A DNA stretch of 41,445 nucleotides from the IMG/VR virus record IMGVR_UViG_3300005293_000010, positions 1,478 to 42,922 of that record; one strand, written 5' to 3'. Under the pieces are notes generated by a model that saw only the letters and a program-made list of their open reading frames with translations, had not been told where the DNA came from and did no database searches. Source of the stretch: a virus. Position 1 is the stretch's first letter. Every line of letters starts with the position of its first letter. Position numbers and translations under genes: made by a program. This document shows, in pieces, positions 16,548 to 25,059 of the stretch.

Positions 16548-16970
16548 TTATGTGCTGTAACGGTGACGACCGCCGCCACCAATGCGTCGCGAACTGTTCG
16601 CGCCACCGGCTGCGCTGACATACGCCGAGGTGGTCACATCAAGCAGCAGCGGGTCGGATACGTTGCCTGCCGCGTCGTACGCTACCGCCTGACAGTGATA
16701 CAGCGTCGATGGCGTCTTGCCCGTTGCGGTGAAGGTGCGAACTACGCCGGTATCGGTAAAGGTGCCGCCGTTATCGGTGCTGAACTTGTACCCGGCCACG
16801 CCGACATCATCGGTTGCAGCCGGTACCGACAGTATAAACGAATTGAAGGCAAGATTGCCGTATGACAATGGCGAAACCATCACCGGTTTTGTGGTGTCGC
16901 TCACTGGCGCTCCTGCTGTCTGGTTGATGGCAGCAATGGGAGTGCTGCCGATAGGTGAGAATCCGAGCAT
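16548..16970 (-). CDS. FN3/Ig-like tail accessory protein, 140 aa
   Basis: A short N-terminal anchor (MLGFSPIGSTPIAAI, a form common in phage tail proteins) is followed by one fibronectin-III-like domain (about residues 25-118). That domain begins DTTKPVM, has the core strand GYKFSTDNGGTFTDTG, and ends with the YDAAGNVSDP turn. The C-terminus is Gly/Arg-rich. It is probably a surface-exposed binding module next to the esterase and Ig-like proteins. Confidence 0.65.
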   Translation of the reverse strand: MLGFSPIGSTPIAAINQTAGAPVSDTTKPVMVSPLSYGNLAFNSFILSVPAATDDVGVAGYKFSTDNGGTFTDTGVVRTFTATGKTPSTLYHCQAVAYDAAGNVSDPLLLDVTTSAYVSAAGGANSSRRIGGGGRHRYST

Positions 16971-16979
16971 GCTCGCCCC

Positions 16980-18182
16980 TTACGAAACGGTGATTGCTGC
17001 AAGCGGCTGCATCGGGAAGCCGTTCAGGCTGCGGAAATAGGTCGCATTGTCGTATGGCACCGTTGCCAGATTGGCCGCGCTCAACGTGCCATGTGGCGCA
17101 TTCATCATGCCGTAAGAGAGAGTCAGCGCACCCACCGGGCTTGACGCCAGCGTGTACTGGATCGTGTTGCCGGCAATTGCTGTTGCCGTCGTGGCGATCA
17201 CCGCACCGCCCGCGCCAGCGTCATTGAACTCGTGCCCGGTCAGCGCGCCGCCTGAACCGCCAATGCCATCAAGCAGCGCCGTGCCGCCGGAGTGGGCTAT
17301 CTGCGCCGTCACGACTAGGCCGGAACGTGTCGCGCCCGTGATGCGCGGCCCGGCTCCGCCGACCCCGATGCCGAGCGCAGTCAGCGCTGCTTGTGCTTCA
17401 CGGCGCCCACCCTTCGCGTGGCTGACCCCGTCGATGTGAATACCATCGCTGGTTTGCATATCGTGGTTCGCGCCAGCGAGGAAAGCGCCTGGCGTCGTTG
17501 TCGCATACTCCACATGGGCTGCGCGCATACGGCCCATGTCTCCCTCCACGATGCCCGCGTAGCCGCCACCGGTCGCAAGGGAAACGACACCGAACTTGAA
17601 GCTGGCGTTGTCGTTACCAAGCACTGTCTTGCATTGCGCGTGCAACTGCGCCAGCTTGGTTTTCATCGTGGCCGTGCTCATGGTGTGGGCGTCGTTCTCG
17701 CCCTGATACCAGATCACCATGTCAAGGTAGCCGCCCGAGGCGTTGAACTGCGTTAGGTAGCTTGTCCAATTGTTTCCGCCCACCAGCCACGAGTCGATGG
17801 CCGAGCCGCCAACCGCCCCTTCGACAATGACGACATCACGCCCGGTTCCCGACGCCATGAGATTGGCGAAATACACGAAGCCATCACCGATCCGGCTGTC
17901 GCCATTGTTCGTGTAGGCACCGCCGTAGCCGCCCGAAGAAATGGTGTTCGGCGGGAAGCTGTCGTTAACGTTGCCGATCCGCTTAAGTGCCCCGGCGTTG
18001 TATTCCTTCACGGCAGGGGACCCGAGCGGATACTCGTATGGTATGGTTGGAAAGTTTGCCATGTTCGACTGACCGATCAGGCCAATGCGCAGCGCACCTG
18101 CTGCCGGCGTCGCCGCCCCGGTCAGCGCGAACTTACCGTTTTGCAGCAGCGCCTTACCCGCCCCTGTTAGACGGAAACTCAT
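16980..18182 (-). CDS. SGNH / sialate O-acetylesterase-type tail protein
   Basis: The 400-residue protein carries the three signatures of SASA-family carbohydrate esterases: GQSNM with the nucleophile Ser39 (residues 37-41), WYQGEND near residue 157, and DGIHIDGVSH near residue 245 with the catalytic Asp/His. The first 30 residues look like a virion-attachment segment. The C-terminal third is a beta-rich domain. It likely removes acetyl groups from host surface polysaccharide during adsorption. I start it at 18182, where ATG overlaps the upstream stop; a longer frame reaches 18221. Confidence 0.82.
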   Translation of the reverse strand: MSFRLTGAGKALLQNGKFALTGAATPAAGALRIGLIGQSNMANFPTIPYEYPLGSPAVKEYNAGALKRIGNVNDSFPPNTISSGGYGGAYTNNGDSRIGDGFVYFANLMASGTGRDVVIVEGAVGGSAIDSWLVGGNNWTSYLTQFNASGGYLDMVIWYQGENDAHTMSTATMKTKLAQLHAQCKTVLGNDNASFKFGVVSLATGGGYAGIVEGDMGRMRAAHVEYATTTPGAFLAGANHDMQTSDGIHIDGVSHAKGGRREAQAALTALGIGVGGAGPRITGATRSGLVVTAQIAHSGGTALLDGIGGSGGALTGHEFNDAGAGGAVIATTATAIAGNTIQYTLASSPVGALTLSYGMMNAPHGTLSAANLATVPYDNATYFRSLNGFPMQPLAAITVS

Positions 18183-19738
18183 GACAGCGTAACCACGCAA
18201 GGCGACGATGCGTTGACGCACACCGCGACGCCATCAACCGGCTTGATCCAGAAGTACCAGTTGGCCGTGCCTGGTGTATCGCGCACCCACATGTATTGCG
18301 AATTCATCAGGAAATACTGACCGTTGGTGAATGTTCCGCTCCCCGTTGCAAGTTGCAGCGTGCCGGCGTCAACCTTGACAGCATCGGCGGTCGCGCTCGT
18401 CGCGTCAGCCACTTGCGTGGGGGCGACGGTGCTCGACGTTCCCCACCCCATGTACACCTTTGCCGGTACTGGAGACACGCCCCAATATTGTTCCGCGCTG
18501 ATGCCGACAGTCGGGCTGAACGCGATGTAGTTGACGGACGTTCCAGAATTGGCGAATGTTCCTGAGTTGGTTGATGCGCGCGTGATCGGTGTGCCGGGCG
18601 TGGTGGTTGCCGCCGCGCCGTTGCTGTTGCGCGTCAGTGTGTAGCTGGTGCCTGCTGCTGCTACGTTGTTGGTGACGGCAGATGGCCCGAAGCTGGCTGT
18701 CTGGTTGCCCGCCGCATCTTGCAGCATGTTGGTCCCCGGCTTCGTGTAGGTCACAGTGATCGTATCGCCGTTGACGTAGGCCGCGCTGCATGTCAGCGTG
18801 ATGGTCGCGCCGCTGCGTGCGACACTCGACACCGTCTTGCCGCCCGATACCGCAAATGCTGCCGCTGCTGGCGTGAACGCGGCCAGCGTTTCGCTCATGG
18901 TGATGACGATCAGCGTCGGCGCGGCGTCCGCCACTTGGGCGCTGGCAAACGTCGGTGCGGTGGTATCGGTGGCTGCGACGTTGTTGGTGATCGCCAGCGC
19001 GGTGAAGTTCGCCAGCAGGTTGCCCGCCGTGTCGCGCACGTTGTTGGTGCCTGGCTGCGTGTAGGCGACGGTGCGCGCAGCCTCGCCGTTGACGAATGAC
19101 GCCGAGCAGGTCAGGCTGATGGTGCTGCCGGAAATCGCCACGGAGGACACTGTATGGCCCGACACCGTGAAGGCGGAAGCCGCCGGAACGTAACTGCCGC
19201 TCATCGCCTCGCTCATGGTGATGGCAACGACTGTCGGCGTTGCATTGGCAACGGCGGCGGACGATGCGGTTGGCGCGGTGACATCGCCGCCGCCGTTGAT
19301 TGCTGCCACCGCCGCCGCAATCGCGGTCAGTGTGGTCTGCACATCGACGCCGCCTTGATTGACAACGACGATATCGGAACCGGACAACGCGCCAGCCGCC
19401 GGCAGGGCGACTGTGGTCACGCCGTCAGCGAGCGTCAGGAATGCCGATATTTGCGCTGCCGACACCGTGCAGAAGAAGTCCGCACCTGCCGGAAGGCTAA
19501 CCAGCGCGCCGCCGCTGGAGCTGGAAGTGGGCGCACGCGATACGGTGTTCGCTGCGGTGATCGTGCCGACGCCAATTTCCCACAGGTTGCCCGACGAGGC
19601 ACCGTAGATGAACGTCGTGCCGATTGCGCCGATTGCGCTGATGGGCTGATAGCCACCTGCTGGCGGCGTGCCGGACAGCGTGAAAGCGTCGGTCCCGGTC
19701 GAGGTCGTTACATCTTTGACGCGGTCGGTAAAAATCAT
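18179..19738 (-). CDS. Tail protein with two SWM-type Ig-like repeats
   Basis: This 519-residue protein has an N-terminal attachment region (about residues 1-150). Two Ig-like repeats of about 105 residues follow (roughly 153-258 and 259-360), each beginning TAPT and containing ITMSE, TVSSVA and AYTQPGTNNVRDTAGN / TYTKPGTNMLQDAAGN. A distinct C-terminal domain with WYFWIKP follows. These repeats match the SWM_repeat type seen in bacterial and phage surface proteins. The role is probably binding or spacing of the adsorption apparatus. It is translationally coupled to the esterase. Confidence 0.72.
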   Translation of the reverse strand: MIFTDRVKDVTTSTGTDAFTLSGTPPAGGYQPISAIGAIGTTFIYGASSGNLWEIGVGTITAANTVSRAPTSSSSGGALVSLPAGADFFCTVSAAQISAFLTLADGVTTVALPAAGALSGSDIVVVNQGGVDVQTTLTAIAAAVAAINGGGDVTAPTASSAAVANATPTVVAITMSEAMSGSYVPAASAFTVSGHTVSSVAISGSTISLTCSASFVNGEAARTVAYTQPGTNNVRDTAGNLLANFTALAITNNVAATDTTAPTFASAQVADAAPTLIVITMSETLAAFTPAAAAFAVSGGKTVSSVARSGATITLTCSAAYVNGDTITVTYTKPGTNMLQDAAGNQTASFGPSAVTNNVAAAGTSYTLTRNSNGAAATTTPGTPITRASTNSGTFANSGTSVNYIAFSPTVGISAEQYWGVSPVPAKVYMGWGTSSTVAPTQVADATSATADAVKVDAGTLQLATGSGTFTNGQYFLMNSQYMWVRDTPGTANWYFWIKPVDGVAVCVNASSPCVVTLS

Positions 19739-19887
19739 CGTTTATCCCTAATGCTCTGTTCGTAGGTGCGCAAGGCGGCAAGCAATGTGAGCAAGTCGTC
19801 CAGCAGTCGATATATGCTGGATACAGCAGCGCGCCGCGTCATCCCTTCGCGCCGGAATACGCGATAGGTATTGATGACGGGCCACAT
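19735..19887 (-). CDS. Small basic Leu-rich protein, 50 aa
   Basis: The ATG at 19887 follows the preceding stop by five bases. Its TGA overlaps the next start as ATGA (19738-19735). The product is basic at the N-terminus (RVFRREGMTRRAAV) with an amphipathic Leu-rich helix (YRLLDDLLTLLAALRTYEQ). I know no function. The tight fit between two virion genes supports expression. Confidence 0.5.
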   Translation of the reverse strand: MWPVINTYRVFRREGMTRRAAVSSIYRLLDDLLTLLAALRTYEQSIRDKR

Positions 19888-19892
19888 TGGCG

Positions 19893-20186
19893 CTACAGCC
19901 CTTCGCCGCTGGTGAAATACAGGTTGGTGGTTCCGGTCGCCGTTAATGCCGCGACGAAGCCATACGCGCCCTTGGTGAACACTTCGGTTGCGCCCGAACG
20001 TATCGGCATACGCGATGTGGTCGAGGCCACGGTGACATCGCCAAACGCGATGAACGCGGTGTTCGCGCCATCGTTGACAACGCGGACGTTGGAACTGTAC
20101 TGGTCGATAGCCACGCGTGCGGTGGTCGTAGTGACTGCCAGCGTGGCGGTATCGGCCCCGTTCGGCATGAATGTTTTGATGGTCAT
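19893..20186 (-). CDS. Small virion protein, possible head decoration, 97 aa
   Basis: This is a beta-rich Thr/Ala/Val protein with the pattern VRVVNDGANTAFIAFGDVTV followed by TSRMPIRSGATEVF and a YFTSGEGL end. Small proteins of this form lie behind the capsid gene in many phages and are usually listed as minor structural proteins. It follows the strong terminator behind the capsid gene, so it should be made at lower level unless it has its own promoter. Confidence 0.55.
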   Translation of the reverse strand: MTIKTFMPNGADTATLAVTTTTARVAIDQYSSNVRVVNDGANTAFIAFGDVTVASTTSRMPIRSGATEVFTKGAYGFVAALTATGTTNLYFTSGEGL

Positions 20187-20202
20187 GGGTATCCTTGATG
20201 CG

Positions 20203-20230
20203 TGAAGAAAAGCAGCCCCGAAGGGCCGCT
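20203..20230 (-). terminator. Intrinsic terminator behind major capsid gene
   Basis: In the minus-strand RNA an 8-bp GC-rich stem (AGCGGCCC with GGGCUGCU, one G-U) is closed by a UUCG tetraloop and followed by UUUUCUUC. It lies 17 bases past the capsid stop. This is a textbook rho-independent terminator. It probably limits transcription into the downstream tail genes so that coat protein is made in excess. Confidence 0.85.
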
Positions 20231-20246
20231 ATCCGTTTGAACCAGA

Positions 20247-21173
20247 TCAGTTCACATCAAGTACCGCGCCGTTAGCCTTCGGGTTGACCGCTTCCAGCGC
20301 GTATTCGACTACGATCTGCTTGCGGTCGGCGTCGCCGGTCTTGGCGAGGTCGGTCACGGCCCATGGGCGCAGCATCGACAGCTTCCACTTGTCCGCTTGC
20401 AGGACAAAGATGTCGCGCGAACGCTGTTGCAGATTGATGACGGTCTTCAGCGTGCCGAAGTCGCCCACGTACACATCGATGGATGCGACCAGCTTCTGAT
20501 CGACTGCATCCTTCTGGCGCGTGGCGTTACCGGTGAAGGTCGAGAAGGTCTGTTTCTGCGTCGCGCCCATCATCAGCACGGTAGGACGACCGCCTGCCGA
20601 ATAGGTCTTTTGCAGCGTGTCCTTCAGCAGCGTTTCGGTGAAGTTGCGCAGCGTGCCGTCGGTCTGCGCCACGTTGGCGACGTAGTCCGGTGCGACATAC
20701 GAAGCGCCGGACGACACGTTCGCGCCGACCATCCAGCCGACCAGACCGCGAGTCTGACGCGGCGCGGTAGCGGTGACGTTGTTGCGGGTCAGCGCGTATT
20801 CGATGTCGAGCTTCAGTTCAGCCGATTTCAGGGCCATCTGGTAGCCCATCTCCGACTTGCGACCAGCCGAATCGACGGCTTCCTGGGTGCCCGACACGCT
20901 GGCGACTTCCTTGGAAATCTGCGTGCGGTTGCCCAAGCGGACGGTCGGCGTCACAGCGGTCGCGGTCGAATCGTCGCCCTCAGCCTGCGCATTGGCAGCG
21001 CCAGCGCGCAGAGCTTGGGTTTGCCATTCGTGCAGCGTGTTCGTCGCTTTGCCCTTGGCGATCATCGAGTAAAACGGCGTCTCGAAAGGCGTGATGCGGT
21101 CGATCCAGTCCGCGAGGTCTTCGCGGTTGCCGATGGCAGAGGTGGAAACGTAGGTATTGGTTGGTGCGCCCAT
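20247..21173 (-). CDS. Major capsid protein (SU10/DUF5309 type)
   Basis: The 308-residue protein has the marks of the DUF5309 coat family: the N-terminal REDLADWIDRITPFETPFYS block (residues 17-36), the helical KSEMGYQMALKSAELKLDIE segment in the spine-helix position, and the C-terminal DIFVLQADKWKLSMLRPW strand block. It should form the icosahedral shell with an HK97-like fold. The scaffold gene is immediately upstream, a GGAG site lies 7 bases before the ATG, and a strong terminator follows. Confidence 0.9.
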   Translation of the reverse strand: MGAPTNTYVSTSAIGNREDLADWIDRITPFETPFYSMIAKGKATNTLHEWQTQALRAGAANAQAEGDDSTATAVTPTVRLGNRTQISKEVASVSGTQEAVDSAGRKSEMGYQMALKSAELKLDIEYALTRNNVTATAPRQTRGLVGWMVGANVSSGASYVAPDYVANVAQTDGTLRNFTETLLKDTLQKTYSAGGRPTVLMMGATQKQTFSTFTGNATRQKDAVDQKLVASIDVYVGDFGTLKTVINLQQRSRDIFVLQADKWKLSMLRPWAVTDLAKTGDADRKQIVVEYALEAVNPKANGAVLDVN

Positions 21174-21188
21174 GGTGTAGCTCCTTGG

Positions 21189-22145
21189 TTACTGCATGAA
21201 TTGAGAGAAGATGGCTGCGGCGTCGTTGATAGAACCCGACTCCTTCAGCCGCTTCATAGCGGTAGTGCGGCCATCAGGGCGGTTCGCTTCGGCGGTGCCG
21301 GAACGTTCAACCTTGGTCGGCAGCTTCGCCACCTTGCCAACGGCGTCTTTCGCGCGTTGCATCAGGGCGTCGTACTGCATGGCCTTGTGGGCGAGGACAA
21401 TCGCGCGGTGGTCGGTGAAATCGGCCTCACCCGCTGCGAATCCCTGCCCGCCGAGATATTCCTTGATCGCTGCCGCTGCCGCCTTGGCTTTTGCCGGGTC
21501 TTTGAAGTCGGGGAGCTTGGCAAGCAATTGCGCCTGCTGCTCTTCGAGGTAAGACTTTCGTGCGTCTGCCTGCTCCTGCTGCTGCTGCTGTCCGATCTGC
21601 TGCAATTCGCCTTGGGCCTTCGCCAGATTCGCCTGTCTCTCTTCAAAGATGCTTTTCTGACGCAGGTACTCCATTGGGTCGCTGTCGAGCAATTCCCGCG
21701 TGAGCAATGCGGCTTGCTCTTGCAGGTCGCCATTGATCTTGATGGCGTAGTGATTCAGCTTCTGCGCGTAGTCGTCGCGCTCCGTGCGGGCCTTGGTGGA
21801 TTCCGCATCAGCCGATTTCTTGGCCTCTGCCGCCTCCATCGTCTTGCGCGTGTAATCCGCCTGGCGCAGGCCGTTCTTGTAGTGCTCGGCCATTTCCGCC
21901 TTGGTCAGTTCGACGTTCTTGCCATCGACTTCGATGGTGAACTTGTCGGCTGGGGCGTCAACGTCCGTTACTTCATCCTTCGGCGCTGCGTCTTCCGCTG
22001 CCAGCCGTTCTGCCGCTGCTTCTGGCGTGTCGGTGGCAGGATCGACGGCATCCTTCTTTTCTTCATGGCTCTCACCGCCATCAAGGGAAGCGAATGCCTC
22101 CGCTGCACTGTGCATATCGAGTGGTGCGTTGTCGCTGCCTTCCAT
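21189..22145 (-). CDS. Capsid scaffolding protein
   Basis: The 318-residue protein is highly acidic at the N-terminus, then a long charged Gln/Lys/Glu-rich helical region (about residues 80-190) with coiled-coil character, and a basic C-terminal end (TTAMKRLKESG). This is the usual scaffold layout, in which the C-terminus contacts coat protein. It sits between portal and major capsid genes and has a strong AGGAGG site 6 bases before the ATG. Confidence 0.85.
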   Translation of the reverse strand: MEGSDNAPLDMHSAAEAFASLDGGESHEEKKDAVDPATDTPEAAAERLAAEDAAPKDEVTDVDAPADKFTIEVDGKNVELTKAEMAEHYKNGLRQADYTRKTMEAAEAKKSADAESTKARTERDDYAQKLNHYAIKINGDLQEQAALLTRELLDSDPMEYLRQKSIFEERQANLAKAQGELQQIGQQQQQEQADARKSYLEEQQAQLLAKLPDFKDPAKAKAAAAAIKEYLGGQGFAAGEADFTDHRAIVLAHKAMQYDALMQRAKDAVGKVAKLPTKVERSGTAEANRPDGRTTAMKRLKESGSINDAAAIFSQFMQ

Positions 22146-22188
22146 TTACTGCCTCCTATTTGGATTCCTCGCGGAGTGTCCAAAACTT

Positions 22189-22208
22189 AGCCAGCGGGAT
22201 CGCCGGCC
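22189..22208 (-). promoter_or_regulatory. GC-rich hairpin between portal-side gene and scaffold
   Basis: The minus-strand RNA can form an 8-bp stem, GGCCGGCG with CGCUGGCU, closed by AUCC and followed by AAGUUUUGG. The two G-U pairs make it stable only in that strand's RNA. It could be a weak terminator or an mRNA-stability element in the scaffold leader. Confidence 0.4.
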
Positions 22209-22213
22209 AATCC

Positions 22214-22504
22214 TTACCAGCCGACCGCTTGTTTTGCGCGATCCGCCAATGTCTGCTTGTGCTTCAACTCGGCCCGCGCCAACTGCCCATCTTCGAGCGA
22301 CGCGCGCAGCACGGCTTCAAGCTTCTGCGCCATCTTCAGCATCATGTGCAGCTTCTCGCGCCCCTCGGCGTCACGCGCTGGCGATGCGGCCCACAGGTCG
22401 GTGCATTCCTGCTTGATGTCCGCGAACGCCTGCGAGAAAGCCTCGTTGTCGAGGACTTGGCGCGCTTGGTCACCGTTATAGATGCGCTGCTCAGTCGTTG
22501 CCAT
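22214..22504 (-). CDS. Small conserved protein between portal and scaffold, 96 aa
   Basis: I start it at MATTEQ (22504), which overlaps the portal end by 14 bases. A longer frame lies inside portal. It is a helical protein with the pattern LDNEAFSQAFADIKQE and SPARDAEGREKLHMML. This resembles a small protein commonly found at this place in phage head clusters. A head-assembly role is likely from context; the mechanism is unknown. Confidence 0.7.
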   Translation of the reverse strand: MATTEQRIYNGDQARQVLDNEAFSQAFADIKQECTDLWAASPARDAEGREKLHMMLKMAQKLEAVLRASLEDGQLARAELKHKQTLADRAKQAVGW

Positions 22505-24869
22505 TGCCGGCCTCCTGCGCGTCATCCTGCTTCTGTTCGGCCAGTGCGTCAGCGCGGTCAGCAGCAAGGTGCGCGGTGTCGAGCTTGACCTTGTTGGTCA
22601 GTTCAGCGATGTAGATGGCGGTGTCCGATGCCAGTTGCGCCTTCCAGCGCTCCAACTCGATGCGCGCCGACTCCTGCGCGTGCCGGTTCGTTTCCTTCAT
22701 CTGTTCAAGATCTGCCTCGTACTGGATTTTCAGCGCGTGCTGCTGCGCTTCTGCCTCCTGGCGATTGCGGTCAACCTGCATCTGCATCTGTGCCTTCATC
22801 GACTCGACCTGTCCGCCGTGCTGGCGGTCGGCTTCGGCGTTCTGCTGCTTGAATTGCAGTTCTGCGGAGTGCTTCTGCTGGTCGAGTTGCGCCTTGACGA
22901 TGTTCGGATCGGGCGGTGGCGGCGGCTTCGGCGGCGCGTTCGGGTCAGGCGGCGCGTCAGGATCGTGGAAGAACTGGTCGGCGTTCTTGAAGCCAAGCGC
23001 TTCGGCCAGCTTCGACTGTGCGTTGAATACGTTCTTCGGCGTCACGGTGCCGATTTGTAGGCCCGCCAACTGCTGTTGGTGCAGCGCCATCAAGTGTTGG
23101 ACCAGTTGATCCTTGTTGCCGGTGCCAAGGCCAACGTTGATCGTCAGGTCAAACTGATTGGTCCACTCGCGCGGATCGATGTTCGCCCACTCGCGGCCCA
23201 GTTTGACCGTATCGGCCTTGTTCTGGTACTGCGTGACGAGTCGCAGCATCTTCTTAAACAGCGTCGTGAAGCCGGTTTCCGCCATCGTGCGGCTGATAAT
23301 CTCGACACGCGAATCAGCGCGGTTCGTGACCACGTTGACCTGAGTCGCGGTCTGGTCCAACTGCATGCCGTTGCCGCCCTGTGACTGGCGCGTCCATCCG
23401 GTCGATTCTTCGGCGTCAAGTTCGGTCGCTTCCATCATCGACATCGCGCCGGCCATATCGCCCATGCCCTGCTCAAGCCGCGCGACTGCCCCGGCCTGCT
23501 TGATGCGCACCACGCCGCCTGGGACGTTGTTGAGCATGTCGTCCAAGTTCACCTGACCATCGATGACCGTGTTGCGGCCATTGACTTGCAAATAGATGTT
23601 GTCGAGGACGGAGCGCTTCAGGCTGGTCTTGAGGCGCTGGTGCTCAAGCGCGAGGTCGGCAGGGCACAGGCCGAACAGCATGTGCGGCATCGGGATCGAC
23701 GGCAGCGCGACGAACGGGTGATCGTCCACTTCAACCGCTGCGTCTTCGCCCTTGCGGGTCAACATGCGGTCGCCAGCGCGTACGATCTTGTACCATGAGG
23801 CCAAGCCGTTGCCGTTCACATCGGCGTGGACGTAGCATTCGGTGATCCACACCTCGCGGTTGCCGGGATCGACTTCGGCCCCGCTTGGGCGGTTGATGCC
23901 ATTCAGTTCGTTCAGCCAGTTGCTTTGCGCGGCCTCGCTGGTCGTGTCAAGGCTGTCGTCAGACGGCAGGTCATCGACGTTCAGGTAGCCAGATGCGCGC
24001 AAGGCGGAAATCGTCCGCTTGATGCGCCGGCCCTTGAACGTCTTGTCATCGATATCCTTGCAGCGCGTCGAGATCAGCATTTCGTGCGGCGGAATGTTCT
24101 CGATGCACAGCTTGCCACCAGACTTCACTCGCTTGACGGTGATGTCGTACAGCATTGGCACAGGCTGCGCCTTGAATGCCTCGTACTGCTGCTGCGCCTG
24201 CGCTACCTGCGTCAAGCCCTGAATGGCCGCGATGTGGTCAGGCTGGGCGCTGGCCTGCGCGTGCATCTGCTGAAGCTGCGCTTCCATCTGCTCGATGGCC
24301 TTGGCCTTCTGCTTTTCCGCTTCGGGATCGGGATAGGAGCGCTGTTCGGTTGGCGTGATTTCGTCGTCGTCCAGCAACAAGGCAAGCTGCACATCAGTCT
24401 GACCGCGATACTCTTCGGTCGATTCGATGTCGCTGTCGTCCCACCAGACCTGAATGAAGCCAACCTTTTTCAGCAGCGAATCACGAATCCACGACGAAAT
24501 GATCGTGTAGCCGGGATTCTTCTTGCGCAGCAGGTAGTTCAGGTAATCGGTAGCCTGCTTGGCCTTGTCCTCGTCATCTTCGGTCGTCGCGGCGAACTCA
24601 ACCACGTTATCCGTGCCGCAGAACGTCTTGATGAGCGGCGCTTCCATGCCCAGCACGGTATTGCGCACAGTGGTGTCAACGACAGACGAGCGTCCGTCAA
24701 TCTCAGGGGGAGCGAGATCACCAATTGCCATTCCGAGGAAATAGGCTTCGTTCTTGGAACGGGCCATGGACAAGCGCCCACCCGTGCCGCAGTAGCCGGT
24801 GGCGTCCTGCATTTCGGCATCGGTGAGAGTCTTTAACTGCTCGTCGGTCAGGGCTACAGGTTTTGTCAT
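22491..24869 (-). CDS. Portal protein (P22-like)
   Basis: A 792-residue protein in the size range of P22-type portals (about 725). The N-terminal region has GMAIGDLAPPEIDGRSSVV and the wing/stem block DYLNYLLRKKNPGYTIISSW near residue 110. The clip and crown regions follow. The C-terminal 180 residues are a long Gln/Glu/Lys-rich helix that could form the barrel inside the head. It acts as the dodecameric DNA channel and docks the terminase. It is preceded by a promoter-like sequence. The start lacks a strong Shine-Dalgarno. Confidence 0.88.
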   Translation of the reverse strand: MTKPVALTDEQLKTLTDAEMQDATGYCGTGGRLSMARSKNEAYFLGMAIGDLAPPEIDGRSSVVDTTVRNTVLGMEAPLIKTFCGTDNVVEFAATTEDDEDKAKQATDYLNYLLRKKNPGYTIISSWIRDSLLKKVGFIQVWWDDSDIESTEEYRGQTDVQLALLLDDDEITPTEQRSYPDPEAEKQKAKAIEQMEAQLQQMHAQASAQPDHIAAIQGLTQVAQAQQQYEAFKAQPVPMLYDITVKRVKSGGKLCIENIPPHEMLISTRCKDIDDKTFKGRRIKRTISALRASGYLNVDDLPSDDSLDTTSEAAQSNWLNELNGINRPSGAEVDPGNREVWITECYVHADVNGNGLASWYKIVRAGDRMLTRKGEDAAVEVDDHPFVALPSIPMPHMLFGLCPADLALEHQRLKTSLKRSVLDNIYLQVNGRNTVIDGQVNLDDMLNNVPGGVVRIKQAGAVARLEQGMGDMAGAMSMMEATELDAEESTGWTRQSQGGNGMQLDQTATQVNVVTNRADSRVEIISRTMAETGFTTLFKKMLRLVTQYQNKADTVKLGREWANIDPREWTNQFDLTINVGLGTGNKDQLVQHLMALHQQQLAGLQIGTVTPKNVFNAQSKLAEALGFKNADQFFHDPDAPPDPNAPPKPPPPPDPNIVKAQLDQQKHSAELQFKQQNAEADRQHGGQVESMKAQMQMQVDRNRQEAEAQQHALKIQYEADLEQMKETNRHAQESARIELERWKAQLASDTAIYIAELTNKVKLDTAHLAADRADALAEQKQDDAQEAGNGND

Positions 24870-24877
24870 CGGGTAAT

Positions 24878-24892
24878 CGGCGCTTCACAGCG
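24878..24892 (-). promoter_or_regulatory. 15-bp leader motif, copy 2 (upstream of portal)
   Basis: Identical to the motif at 16217-16231: CGCTGTGAAGCGCCG on the minus strand, with a potential CGCU-GUGA-AGCG hairpin, 8 bases before the portal ATG. It occupies the place where a Shine-Dalgarno would be expected, which portal lacks. It could be an mRNA feature affecting initiation; chance is not excluded. Confidence 0.3.
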
Positions 24893-24910
24893 TACGATTC
24901 AATCAGTGGG

Positions 24911-24946
24911 TAGACGAATTATAGTAGCTTTTGGGAAAGTTTCACT
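24911..24946 (-). promoter_or_regulatory. Promoter-like sequence upstream of portal
   Basis: A consensus -10 hexamer TATAAT lies at 24923-24918 on the minus strand, inside an AT-rich stretch, about 50 bases before the portal start. No good -35 hexamer is seen at 16-18 bases. It may serve as an extra late promoter for the portal, scaffold and capsid genes. Confidence 0.45.
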
Positions 24947-24952
24947 AAATAA

Positions 24953-25048
24953 TTATGCGCTGACCCAAATCACATGCAACCGAACAAAACCAGCCTTCCA
25001 GTGCATGAACACTCTACCCCACGGTTTTACCCACATTTTCGACTTCAT
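24953..25048 (-). CDS. Possible 31-aa microprotein behind large terminase
   Basis: An ATG with an AGGAGG site 4 bases upstream follows the terminase stop by 12 bases. The 31-residue product (begins MKSKMWVKPWG, ends VIWVSA) is Trp-rich and hydrophobic at the end. The ribosome site is the best evidence. I do not recognise it. Confidence 0.42.
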   Translation of the reverse strand: MKSKMWVKPWGRVFMHWKAGFVRLHVIWVSA

Positions 25049-25059
25049 TCCGCCTCCTG

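Noticed and set aside
10711-19738. A diversity-generating retroelement as in phage BPP-1
   Set aside because: The structural genes resemble that phage type, but there is no reverse transcriptase frame in the window, and I saw no template/variable repeat pair near the tail genes.
20397-22190. A 597-codon open frame on the plus strand opposite the capsid and scaffold genes
   Set aside because: It is antisense to two clearly real virion genes, is Arg/Leu-rich in the way shadow frames are in GC-rich DNA, and has no ribosome site or family resemblance.
23826-24836. A 336-codon plus-strand frame opposite portal
   Set aside because: Its composition (long runs of Leu, Arg, Val) is that of a complement-strand shadow, and portal on the other strand is certain.
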